Assembly (NCBI RefSeq): GCF_001509485.1
Contig: NZ_LLZI01000022.1
Span: 1 to 17,384, forward strand
Length of the DNA stretch: 17,384 bases
Direction: 5' to 3'
From: Streptomyces sp. NRRL F-4489
GTDB taxonomy: Bacteria; Actinomycetota; Actinomycetes; Streptomycetales; Streptomycetaceae
In this document: piece by piece, positions 1 through 6,661 of the stretch
Numbering within the stretch: position 1 is the stretch's first letter
How the letters are laid out: the number at the start of each line of letters is the position of its first letter
Translations under genes and position numbers: made by a program
Notes under the pieces: generated by a model
Seen by the model: only the letters and a program-made list of their open reading frames with translations
Database searches by the model: none
Told to the model about the DNA's origin: nothing

Positions 1-2
1 CG

Positions 3-452
3 TTCGATGCGATGGCGACCGGCGCCTGGGAGCTCGCGGACGCGGTGTGGCAGGAGACCGAGCTGTTGCTGTGGAAGCCGCCGGCGGCCTGGTTCAGCGT
101 CAACGCCTTCTACACCAGCGCCGGGCTGCGGAACTGGTATGTGAACTTCGAGCACCCCACCGGCCGTACGACGGACGGGTTCGACACCTTCGACCTCACC
201 GTGGACCTGGTCCTCACCCCCGACCTGAACCGCTGGGAGTGGAAGGACGAAGACGAGTACGCCCACGTGCGGCGGCTGGGCATCATCACCGACACCGACA
301 CCGAGGACCAAGCTGTGGACGCCGCCCGCGACCAGGTCCTCGCGATGCTCACCGAGCGCTCCGGGCCGTTCGCCGACGCCGCCGCGTGGGCGTCCTGGCG
401 GTGGAACCCGGCCCCGACCCCGCGGCTGCCGCGCCCGGCGCAGGGCAGGTAA
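3..452 (+). CDS. DUF402 domain-containing protein, 5' end missing
   Basis: The reading frame is open from the left edge, so the start codon lies outside the window and only the C-terminal 150 or so residues are visible. The sequence carries the usual DUF402 core: a WYVNFEHP stretch, then a DTFDLTVDLV segment, then WKDEDEYAHV. In the family these lie in a small beta-barrel thought to bind metal and act on phosphoester or nucleotide substrates; some members are nucleoside di-/triphosphatases, but I cannot infer a substrate here. The tail after about codon 130 is proline- and arginine-rich and is probably disordered. The first ATG at position 12 is internal and is not favoured as a start. This gene is probably flanking genome rather than part of the cluster. 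Confidence 0.72.
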   Translation, partial: FDAMATGAWELADAVWQETELLLWKPPAAWFSVNAFYTSAGLRNWYVNFEHPTGRTTDGFDTFDLTVDLVLTPDLNRWEWKDEDEYAHVRRLGIITDTDTEDQAVDAARDQVLAMLTERSGPFADAAAWASWRWNPAPTPRLPRPAQGR

Positions 453-657
453 GGGGGATGCACCGACGGGTGGCTGAACCGTTGGCCGGACGCAGGCCTC
501 CAGCAGGTCACCGAGGCTGCGACCAGAGGTGCGATCCCTCATGGGCGTTCGCAGCGATTCGCAGCACCGCGCATGAGGCTGCGGCGGCGCATTCGCACCG
601 CACCGCACCGGATTCACGCGTTGGAACACCACCGCTGTTCGGCTGGCCTCCTGTCCA

Positions 658-680
658 CCTGCTCAACCTGCTCAACCTGC
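658..680. repeat. Short 9-bp tandem repeat upstream of the DUF6461-like gene
   Basis: The unit cctgctcaa occurs twice in a row, followed by a partial third copy (cctgc). It lies about 60 bp before the GTG start at 739, in the otherwise featureless 453-738 gap, where I see no gene and no clear terminator. It could be an operator or simple slippage; nothing in the sequence decides between them. Confidence 0.35.
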
Positions 681-738
681 ACGAGCTTTACGGGGCTCGG
701 TAGCGTGTGCGTCAAGGGCGAGGAGAGGGGTCGGCACG

Positions 739-1473
739 GTGACGGACGGCATGGGGTGGATCGGCGAGCACTGGTACAGCGGCGCGATCGTCAAGGAGGG
801 CATGCTCGCGAACATCTGCCTCACGGCGGTACGGAGCGTGGACCCGGTGGACTTGGTGGTCCGCCTCGGTGCGGACCGCCGCATGGCCGAACAGCGCACA
901 TTATTCGCGGACTTCGACAGGTTGAGCGTGGACCCGGGCGAGAGGGTGGCGATGTTCGGCCGCAGCGGCGAGTGGGCGTACGTCCTGGAAGTCGAGCGGT
1001 CCACCTGGCACCTCATCTTCCTCGATCGGCTGGGTGAGGACACCCTGGTGGGGCCGGGGGAGGAACTGGTCTGCCTGGATCGCTTCCTGCACGAGTACCC
1101 GTGGTTGTGCTACGTCGACGCAGCCGGCGAACTGAGTTCCGTCGAGCCCGGTGGCAGCCTGGTGAAGACCGCGGTTCCCCCCGAGGACCGGCTGGGGACG
1201 TTCGCCGCGTTGGATGTGGCCATGCGCCGGGCCGGGGCGGTGCGGGAGGCCTTCCCTGGCTGCGAGGACCCCGAGGGCCAGGAGGAGGAGTTGGCGCGGA
1301 GGCTGTTCGGGTCGGTGGGCGAGCATCTGGGGCTGTCGCTGCCGCGTCGGGTGGCCAAGCCGACCGGTGGTCCCCTCCCCGAGGCGGCCTTCCGCATACG
1401 CACCGGCCCCGCGGCCTCAGGGGCGGGGGGCCGAATCGGTGCCGGCCGGCTCGAACGGGGGCGAGACCGATAG
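739..1473 (+). CDS. DUF6461-like hypothetical protein
   Basis: This is a 244-residue soluble protein with no signal peptide or membrane segment. The N-terminal half has the pattern I associate with the actinobacterial DUF6461 family: a CLTAVRSVDPVDLVVRLGAD segment at about residues 27-46, then a glycine/tryptophan strand (GEWAYVLEVE) and a serine/tryptophan region. The family has no established enzymatic role; related proteins are often multi-copy in Streptomyces. The GTG start is supported by an aggagagggg Shine-Dalgarno sequence at 721-730. The C-terminal 40 residues are glycine/arginine-rich low complexity and may not be conserved. Codon 55 (901-903) is TTA, rare in Streptomyces. The family call is from memory of its pattern and is moderate; that this is a real gene is more certain. 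Confidence 0.62.
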   Translation: MTDGMGWIGEHWYSGAIVKEGMLANICLTAVRSVDPVDLVVRLGADRRMAEQRTLFADFDRLSVDPGERVAMFGRSGEWAYVLEVERSTWHLIFLDRLGEDTLVGPGEELVCLDRFLHEYPWLCYVDAAGELSSVEPGGSLVKTAVPPEDRLGTFAALDVAMRRAGAVREAFPGCEDPEGQEEELARRLFGSVGEHLGLSLPRRVAKPTGGPLPEAAFRIRTGPAASGAGGRIGAGRLERGRDR

Positions 1474-1993
1474 GGAGCGGCCGATCGTGCGGCCGGTGGA
1501 TCCGGCCGAGCGGCGGCGCCCGCGGCTGCCGCACGGCCGCGGGTCAGCCCCGGCGCCGCGGGCGCTCGTCCTCCACCCGCTCCAGCTGGGCGGTGACACG
1601 GTACTGGCCTCGGCCCGCTCCACCACCGACGGCCCCGGCATGCCGTTCCTGCTCACCAGCCGCGGCCGCGCACCGAGCGGGAACTTGGGCAGTTGCTGCC
1701 CGCGCACGACGTCCAGGACCAGACCGTCGTCCATGCGGCGAACAGCGCCGAGGCAGGCCGCTCCCCGCACGTAGAGGCGGGCCGCCGGCGAGGTCCCCGA
1801 GTTGTCCCCCTTGCGCGGTGACTCGCATGGTTAAGCACGTCCGATGGCTGCCAGCCATTTGCTCGGTTCCAGAGCAGGATCTAGGCAGTAGTCCCGGACT
1901 GGCCATCTGGATCGTGATGAGAACGGTGTGCAGGGGGCCAGGTTAGTTCGCACGCTTCTGTCAAGAAATTCGGATTTGCTGGAGTTTCATCAA
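1474..1993. other. Intergenic region without a convincing gene
   Basis: About 520 bases lie between the DUF6461-like gene and alkB. Several overlapping frames stay open on both strands because GC is high, but none has a family signature, a good ribosome binding site or a consistent codon bias. A decayed minus-strand gene between about 1480 and 1790 cannot be excluded. GC content falls after about 1820, as expected for the promoter and leader of alkB. I regard this as the likely left boundary of the cluster. Confidence 0.5.
1519..1543 (+). terminator. GC-rich hairpin downstream of the DUF6461-like gene
   Basis: An 8-bp perfect inverted repeat (cccgcggc at 1519-1526 and gccgcggg at 1536-1543) surrounds a 9-base loop, 45 bases after the stop codon. 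There is no T-run, which is common for Streptomyces terminators. Short hairpins also arise by chance in DNA this GC-rich. Confidence 0.35.
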
Positions 1994-2677
1994 GTGCTTG
2001 CTGAGGACGGCGCACTCTTCGGACGCCCGGCCGTCACCGTCGCGCCGGGGGCGACACTCATCCCCGGCTGGTTGAGCCCGGAGGTTCAGCAGGAACTCAT
2101 CACGTCTTCGCGGCAGTGGGCGATGGGGCCTGCAGGCATGAGACGGCCCCGGATGCCGGACGGGTCGTTCATGCACCTGCAGTCGGTATGCCTCGGCTGG
2201 CATTGGAAGCCCTACCAATACTCGCTCATTGCTGATGATGTGGATGGCGAGCGCGTTCGCCCAATGAGTCCGCGGATCGCGAGCATCGCACGGGCTGCCG
2301 TACGGGATGCTGCACAGTTGGACCCGTCAGTCAGCGGAAACCCCGATGCCTATACCCCTGACGCCGCCATTATCAATTTCTATGATGACGATGACAGACT
2401 GGGCATGCACCAGGATAGAGCGGAAGACAACGCCGCTCCGGTGGTCACTCTCAGTCTGGGCGACAGTTGCATCTTCCGCTTTGGGAATTCAGAAGGCCGC
2501 AGCAGGCCGTGGCGTGACTTGATCCTGCAGAGTGGCGACCTTTTTGTCTTCGGTGGGCCATCCCGGTTTGCCTATCACGGGGTCAGGCGGACCCTGCCTG
2601 GGACATCCCCGGCGGGCCTGGATATTAGGCGCGGCCGGGTGAGCGTGACCGTTCGAGAGACGGGGCTTTCAGTGTAA
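1994..2677 (+). CDS. alkB: AlkB-type Fe(II)/2-oxoglutarate DNA dealkylation dioxygenase
   Basis: AlkB proteins oxidatively remove methyl and other alkyl lesions (1-methyladenine, 3-methylcytosine) from nucleic acid. From the chosen GTG the protein is 227 residues, close to the 216 of E. coli AlkB. The active-site set is complete: iron ligands H139, D141 (MHQDRAE) and H195 (YHGV); the NxY substrate/2-oxoglutarate motif N128-Y130; and two arginines six apart at R215 and R221. The GTG at 1994 is preferred because GGAG at 1981-1984 lies 9 bases upstream and the N-terminus then matches family length. A start at 1928 would add 22 residues, including a TTA codon, with a poor ribosome site. It is followed by cynS after 64 bases and probably shares its transcript. 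In a cluster with nitrosation chemistry this looks like self-protection of DNA; the family call is firm, the role is inference. Confidence 0.9.
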   Translation: MLAEDGALFGRPAVTVAPGATLIPGWLSPEVQQELITSSRQWAMGPAGMRRPRMPDGSFMHLQSVCLGWHWKPYQYSLIADDVDGERVRPMSPRIASIARAAVRDAAQLDPSVSGNPDAYTPDAAIINFYDDDDRLGMHQDRAEDNAAPVVTLSLGDSCIFRFGNSEGRSRPWRDLILQSGDLFVFGGPSRFAYHGVRRTLPGTSPAGLDIRRGRVSVTVRETGLSV

Positions 2678-2741
2678 TGAACCCCTAGTCCGTGGGCGGC
2701 AAGAATTCCAAGAGAGTCATCTTTCGTTGGAGGGGTAAAGG

Positions 2742-3188
2742 ATGCTCACCAAGCTTGAAGCGTCAATGGCGGTTCGCGCAGCTAAAACCCGTATGCGTTT
2801 GCGGTGGGCTGATATATCCGATGCGGTGGGCAGGCCAGTCGCATGGACTACCGCTGCCCTGCTGGGCCAGCATCCAATGAGCAGAGATGAGGCGGAGGCC
2901 GCTGCGGCGCTACTGGGCCTTGATCAGGAGGCTGTCGAAGCTTTCCAGCTACAGCCGACTCGGGGTGTTGAGGGCTCCTCGGCGCTGAACGACCCGACCA
3001 TCTACCGGCTGCTTGAAGTGATTCAAGTCTACGGGCCGACAATCAAGGAGCTCATCCATGAAGAGTGCGGCGATGGGATCATGAGCGCCATAAATTTTCG
3101 CCTCGAAGTGAATCGAGTACATGACCCAGCGGGCGATCGGATCGTAATTAGTTTGGACGGCAAGTTTCTCGCTTATCAGTGGGAGTAG
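2742..3188 (+). CDS. cynS: Cyanate hydratase (cyanase)
   Basis: Cyanase converts cyanate plus bicarbonate to carbamate and CO2, and the carbamate decays to ammonia and CO2. The protein has 148 residues against 156 in E. coli. The N-terminal helical DNA-binding-like domain (about residues 10-65, with TTAALLGQHP) and the C-terminal catalytic domain are both complete. The three catalytic residues are present at the expected spacing: R89 (TIYRLLEVIQVYG), E92 and S115 (DGIMSAINF). A strong ribosome site (ggagggg at 2729-2735) precedes the ATG. It sits between alkB and a LysE-type exporter. Cyanate could arise here from breakdown of carbamoyl phosphate, made by carAB in the same cluster, or from breakdown of a carbamoylated nitroso product. 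A simple nitrogen-scavenging role is possible, but I see no cyanate transporter or CynR-like regulator in the window. Confidence 0.93.
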   Translation: MLTKLEASMAVRAAKTRMRLRWADISDAVGRPVAWTTAALLGQHPMSRDEAEAAAALLGLDQEAVEAFQLQPTRGVEGSSALNDPTIYRLLEVIQVYGPTIKELIHEECGDGIMSAINFRLEVNRVHDPAGDRIVISLDGKFLAYQWE

Positions 3189-3201
3189 GGGATGCTCCAG
3201 G

Positions 3202-3210
3202 AAGGAGGTG
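3202..3210 (+). promoter_or_regulatory. Orphan consensus Shine-Dalgarno sequence between cynS and the exporter
   Basis: The bases aaggaggtg match the 16S rRNA anti-Shine-Dalgarno perfectly, yet no ATG, GTG or TTG start follows at normal spacing. The nearest candidate is a CTG at 3218 opening a 29-codon frame that stops at 3307, just before the exporter's own ribosome site. It could drive a tiny leader peptide, cause pausing after cynS, or be chance. Confidence 0.3.
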
Positions 3211-3329
3211 CAGCCTACTGCGAAGCGCCTCGCGGTGTTTTGCAGTGCCTTATCAAGTCAGCGTGGCCGACGGGCGGGCGGGAACTTCCTCGTACGCCTG
3301 CACGTGAACCGGGACAGGAAGGTTTCACG

Positions 3330-3956
3330 ATGTTCGAATCTGCCCTGGCGGGGCTCTGGGCTGGCTATGGCCTCGCCGTTCCCGTAGGCGCCGTAGCTGT
3401 GCTCATGGTGAACATGACGGCGCAGACTTCTTTTCGGGTGGGCGCAGCTGCAGCTCTTGGAGCAACTACTGCTGATGTCATCTACGCAGTCATCGCGGTA
3501 ACAGGGGGCGCCACTGTGGCGGGGGCTGTGCAGCAATTTTCGACCCCCTTGCGGTGGATCGCTTTTGCGATATTAACTTTCATGGCGATCCGTATCTTTC
3601 TGACGGCGCTGCGACGTGGTGGCGCCACCGGAGATCCGAAGGAGAATAGGGATGGTTTAAGGCCGCTGCGGTCTTATACGATGTTCTTGGGCCTGACGGC
3701 ACTCAATCCGTGGCCGGCGATCTATTTTGTTGCGCTCATCTTGGGGCGACAGGCCCAAGAGCCCATGACGTGGATGGAGGCAGCGATCTACGTGCTGGCG
3801 ATCGCGGTTGCCTCCGCCAGCTGGCAACTGCTGCTGGCAGGCGGCGGCGCGGTCTTCGGCAGGCTGTTGACCGGGACACGTGGCAGGACGCTGACGGCGG
3901 TGGTCTCCAGCGCTCTGATTCTGGCTCTGGGCATCAGCATGGTCAGTGGGCAGTAG
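3330..3956 (+). CDS. LysE/RhtB-family amino-acid or small-metabolite exporter
   Basis: This is a 208-residue integral membrane protein with about six hydrophobic segments (roughly residues 8-28, 37-60, 72-92, 115-138, 150-173 and 187-205). That is the size and topology of LysE/RhtB exporters of amino acids and analogues. A PVG turn near residue 18 and LNPWPAIYF near 125-133 fit the family pattern. The ATG at 3330 has caggaagg at 3315-3322 upstream. An in-frame ATG at 3192 would add 46 hydrophilic residues foreign to the family and is rejected. Codons 82 (3573-3575) and 110 (3657-3659) are both TTA, so translation would depend on the bldA tRNA in Streptomyces. It is last in the alkB-cynS transcript and ends at a strong hairpin. 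Substrate unknown; in this context it may export the product or an amino-acid-like intermediate. Confidence 0.82.
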   Translation: MFESALAGLWAGYGLAVPVGAVAVLMVNMTAQTSFRVGAAAALGATTADVIYAVIAVTGGATVAGAVQQFSTPLRWIAFAILTFMAIRIFLTALRRGGATGDPKENRDGLRPLRSYTMFLGLTALNPWPAIYFVALILGRQAQEPMTWMEAAIYVLAIAVASASWQLLLAGGGAVFGRLLTGTRGRTLTAVVSSALILALGISMVSGQ

Positions 3957-3967
3957 CCGGAATCCGT

Positions 3968-4000
3968 CGGGTGCGCCCCTGCTGTGCAGGGGCGCACCCG
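3968..4000. terminator. Bidirectional terminator between exporter and Rieske genes
   Basis: A perfect 14-bp inverted repeat (cgggtgcgcccctg at 3968-3981 and caggggcgcacccg at 3987-4000) has a 5-base loop. It lies between the stop codons of two convergent genes, 11 bases after one and 20 after the other, so it can end transcription from both sides. Confidence 0.82.
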
Positions 4001-4020
4001 AGGGTGTGCCAGCGAGACCT

Positions 4021-5154
4021 TCAGGCGGAACGCTCGGCCGGCGTGTGCTCCGTATCCGGGTAGAGGCGGTCGTGGACCCAGGCGCGGAAGTCCAGGATCA
4101 AGCTCTCGTGCGGCGTGTGAAACTCCTCGAAGTAGGAGGAGCCGGTCGTTTGCTGGACTCGCTCGCAGGCCTCGAAGTCTTCGCGGGCGGTGACGTCGAC
4201 CAGGGCGGCGGCGTCATCTGGGGTGAAGCCGGGGGTGCGGATCGCCTCGGGGTGGAAGAGCGATTGGGTGATGACTCGTGTGCGATGGGGCGCTATGGGT
4301 TCGAAGCGCATGCACATGACGTGGTCAGGGATGAACATGAGATGGACGTTGGGCCACAGCAGGATTCCGTGGAAGGTGCGCGCGTCTTCTGGCGGGACGC
4401 CCGGGAGGGTGGGGGCTGCGGCCTTTCCTGAGAGGGAGAAGCCGGTGGCATCGTCTGCGAGCAAGGAACCTTCCAGCTTGGGGCCCTCCGGGCCGCTTAC
4501 CGTGCCGTAGCCGGTGCGCCAGCTAGGGAGGATTTGACAGATCTCGGGGTGCATGGTTGGGCAGTGGTAGCACTCGCAGAAGTTCTCGTAGAGGATCTTC
4601 CAGTTCGCCGCGACGTCGTAGGTGATCTCCTTGGCCACTTCCAATTCTTCGCATCCGTATCGGCTGGGGACGTCGGCGTTTCCGAAGCGGTGTTGCAGTA
4701 GCGGCCCGATCTGGTCCATGAGCGGTGGTGCCGAGGGGTCCAGGTTCACCCACAGGTAGCCGAGCCATTCGGTGACCTGTGCGGTAAACAGGTGCCGTTC
4801 CTTGGTCTCCGGTGGCAGGTCGTGCAAGAAGGGGGCGGAGGTGAGGTGGCCGTCCAGATTGAAGCTCCAGCCGTGATAGGGGCATCGGATGGAGTTCTTG
4901 AATCGGCCCTGTTGCTCCGTGCACAGTGCGGCGCCGCGGTGCCGGCAGAGGTTGACCAGAGCGCGTACCTGACGGTCGGGCTTACGAACCAGGATCAAGT
5001 CTTCCCGACCAGCTCGCACCCGTACGAAGGAGCCGGGCTCAGCGATTTGTGAGGCGCGGGCGACGCACAGCCAGGACTTCTCGAAGATTCTGGCGTGCTC
5101 CAGGGCGAGATGTTTCTCGCTGGTGTAGTAGGTAGGGGGCCATGGCACTGTCAT
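4021..5154 (-). CDS. Rieske non-heme iron oxygenase, alpha subunit (GbcA/CntA-like)
   Basis: The 377-residue protein has the two domains of a ring-hydroxylating-type oxygenase alpha subunit. Rieske cluster ligands are C70, H72, C91 and H94 (NLCRHRG, then CPYHGW). The mononuclear iron ligands are H197, H202 and D326. The bridging position reads NFCECYHC, with E194 in place of the usual Asp. That Glu variant, and the sequence style, resemble the branch acting on quaternary ammonium substrates (glycine betaine demethylase GbcA, carnitine oxygenase CntA, choline monooxygenase), which oxidises C-H next to nitrogen. The ATG at 5154 has aaagga upstream; longer frames lack a ribosome site and homology. 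It is the last gene of the carAB-creED transcript, 79 bases after creD. No reductase or ferredoxin partner is in the window, so electrons must come from elsewhere. Fold is certain; substrate unknown. Confidence 0.88.
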   Translation of the reverse strand: MTVPWPPTYYTSEKHLALEHARIFEKSWLCVARASQIAEPGSFVRVRAGREDLILVRKPDRQVRALVNLCRHRGAALCTEQQGRFKNSIRCPYHGWSFNLDGHLTSAPFLHDLPPETKERHLFTAQVTEWLGYLWVNLDPSAPPLMDQIGPLLQHRFGNADVPSRYGCEELEVAKEITYDVAANWKILYENFCECYHCPTMHPEICQILPSWRTGYGTVSGPEGPKLEGSLLADDATGFSLSGKAAAPTLPGVPPEDARTFHGILLWPNVHLMFIPDHVMCMRFEPIAPHRTRVITQSLFHPEAIRTPGFTPDDAAALVDVTAREDFEACERVQQTTGSSYFEEFHTPHESLILDFRAWVHDRLYPDTEHTPAERSA

Positions 5155-5233
5155 TGTCAGATCCTTTGTGGGGTGAGCTGGGAACCAGCCGCTTGGTGGG
5201 GCTGCGCCTGTGGTGCTGTCCGAAGCGGCGTGC

Positions 5234-6661
5234 TCAGTTCTGGGCAGGCTCGGGTGCGGCTGTTGCAGGGGTGCAGTGCTGCAGGACGCGGTCGACGAGT
5301 TCGCCGCTGGCGCCCAGGTACTGGGCCGGATCGAGAAGATCGTCCAGTGAGAGGTCCGTGAGGTACGGGAGTGTCTCGGCGTCGGCTGCCAGACGCTGGG
5401 CAAAGGTGCCCTTTCCCTTGGCGGCGGCGCTGGTCAGCACGGTGATGTGTTTTTTCGCTGCAGCCTTACCCATGGCGCTGCTCAGCCGGGCAACGAGGCG
5501 CTCGGCAATCACCTGTCCTCCGGTCAGCTGGAGGTTGTGGGCCATTCGGTCGGGGTCCACCGTCAGGCCCTCGCACAGTTCTGCAGCGGTGTGGGCGGCC
5601 CCGCCGGCCACCCGCAAGGCCTCGCGCAGTGGAGCCCATTCGGCGTGCCAGGCGCCTGCGGGGCGCTCGTCCTCGCTGGGCAGGCAGTGCAGGAGGGTGG
5701 CGGTCAGGGACGGCATCTGCAAAGCCGCGGAGACCAGGAGGGTGGCCAGAACAGGGTTGCGTTTTTGCGGCATGGCCGAGGATGCGCCCCGGCCGTCGCC
5801 GGCGGGCTCAGCTGCTTCGGCTACCTCCGTGCGGGCCATGTTCAGCACGTCGGTACCGAGTTTGCCCAGCGCGCCGACGAGCAGCGAGAGGTCGGCGGCA
5901 AGCCCGGCGAGGGGGGCCCGGGCGGTGTGCCAGGGCAGCAGCGGTGTGGTCAGGCCCAGTTCGTCGGCGAAGGCGTCGGCAAGAGCTATAGCCGGGCTGC
6001 CGTGTTCAAGGGAGGCGCCGTCCAGCAGGGCGTATTCATGGTAGGCGGCCATGGTTCCGGCGGCGCCTCCCAGTTGCGCCGGCAGAGAGTGCATGGCGGT
6101 CCGGGTGCGCTGGGCTGCCTGGTAGATGGCTGCGAGCCAGCCAGCTGCCTTGAGACCAAAGGTGGTGGGAACGGCGTGCTGAGTGAGCGTTCGGGCCGCC
6201 ATCGGGGTGTTCTTGTGCGTGGCGGCCAGGCGGGCCAGGGAGTGCACGGCGCGATCAATGTCGTAGTGGATCAGTCGTAACGCGCGGGCGGCGACCAGCA
6301 TTGCGGCGGAGTCCAAGATGTCCTGGCTGGTCCCGCCGCGGTGGACATGGTCCGCGGCCGCGGGGTGCGTGGTGGCCACGGTCTGCTGGAGTTCGGTCAC
6401 CAGCGCCACCACGGGATTCGCGGCTTCGCGGGCCCGGTGGGCCAAGCTGGCGAGGTCGTACCGGTCGGCGTGGGCGGCCTCGGTGACAGCCGCGGCGGAT
6501 GCGTCGGGGATCAGGCCGAGGCGGGCCTGGGCCCGGGCCAGGGCCGCTTCGGCGTCGAGCATGGCCTGGAGCCAGGCGTGGTCGCTGACGGCCGCCTCGA
6601 CGGGCGTACCGGAGCGCACCGTGGAGAGCAGGCCGACGTCTGTCAGAGAGGGACGGGTCAT
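5234..6661 (-). CDS. creD: Nitrosuccinate lyase-like protein (CreD homologue; fumarase/aspartase superfamily)
   Basis: The 475-residue, mostly helical protein belongs to the fumarase/aspartase/adenylosuccinate lyase superfamily and resembles the 3-carboxymuconate cycloisomerase (PcaB) side. All three conserved regions are visible: TSQD at residues 111-114, TQHAVPTTFG at 160-169 with the probable catalytic histidine H162, and the signature loop GASSAMPQKRNP at 292-303 with its mobile serines. In the cremeomycin pathway CreD cleaves nitrosuccinate to fumarate and nitrous acid. I assign that role because this gene overlaps a CreE homologue by four bases (ATGA), an arrangement implying coupled translation; superfamily membership alone would not distinguish it from PcaB or adenylosuccinate lyase. 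No protocatechuate or purine genes are nearby. Codon 128 (6278-6280) is TTA. Confidence 0.82.
   Translation of the reverse strand: MTRPSLTDVGLLSTVRSGTPVEAAVSDHAWLQAMLDAEAALARAQARLGLIPDASAAAVTEAAHADRYDLASLAHRAREAANPVVALVTELQQTVATTHPAAADHVHRGGTSQDILDSAAMLVAARALRLIHYDIDRAVHSLARLAATHKNTPMAARTLTQHAVPTTFGLKAAGWLAAIYQAAQRTRTAMHSLPAQLGGAAGTMAAYHEYALLDGASLEHGSPAIALADAFADELGLTTPLLPWHTARAPLAGLAADLSLLVGALGKLGTDVLNMARTEVAEAAEPAGDGRGASSAMPQKRNPVLATLLVSAALQMPSLTATLLHCLPSEDERPAGAWHAEWAPLREALRVAGGAAHTAAELCEGLTVDPDRMAHNLQLTGGQVIAERLVARLSSAMGKAAAKKHITVLTSAAAKGKGTFAQRLAADAETLPYLTDLSLDDLLDPAQYLGASGELVDRVLQHCTPATAAPEPAQN

Noticed and set aside
1417..1906. Minus-strand frames between the DUF6461-like gene and alkB
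   Set aside because: Two overlapping frames are open but arginine/glycine-rich with no domain pattern; a decayed gene cannot be shown by eye.
1928..1993. Longer alkB start at GTG 1928
   Set aside because: Poor ribosome site and a 22-residue extension beyond the family's usual N-terminus; the GTG at 1994 has GGAG at good spacing.
3192..3329. Longer start for the LysE-family exporter at ATG 3192
   Set aside because: It would add 46 hydrophilic residues before the first membrane segment, which LysE/RhtB proteins lack; ATG 3330 has its own ribosome site.
5234..6661. Calling the CreD homologue a 3-carboxymuconate cycloisomerase (PcaB) or adenylosuccinate lyase
   Set aside because: The superfamily signature fits, but there are no protocatechuate or purine genes nearby and it is translationally coupled to a CreE homologue.
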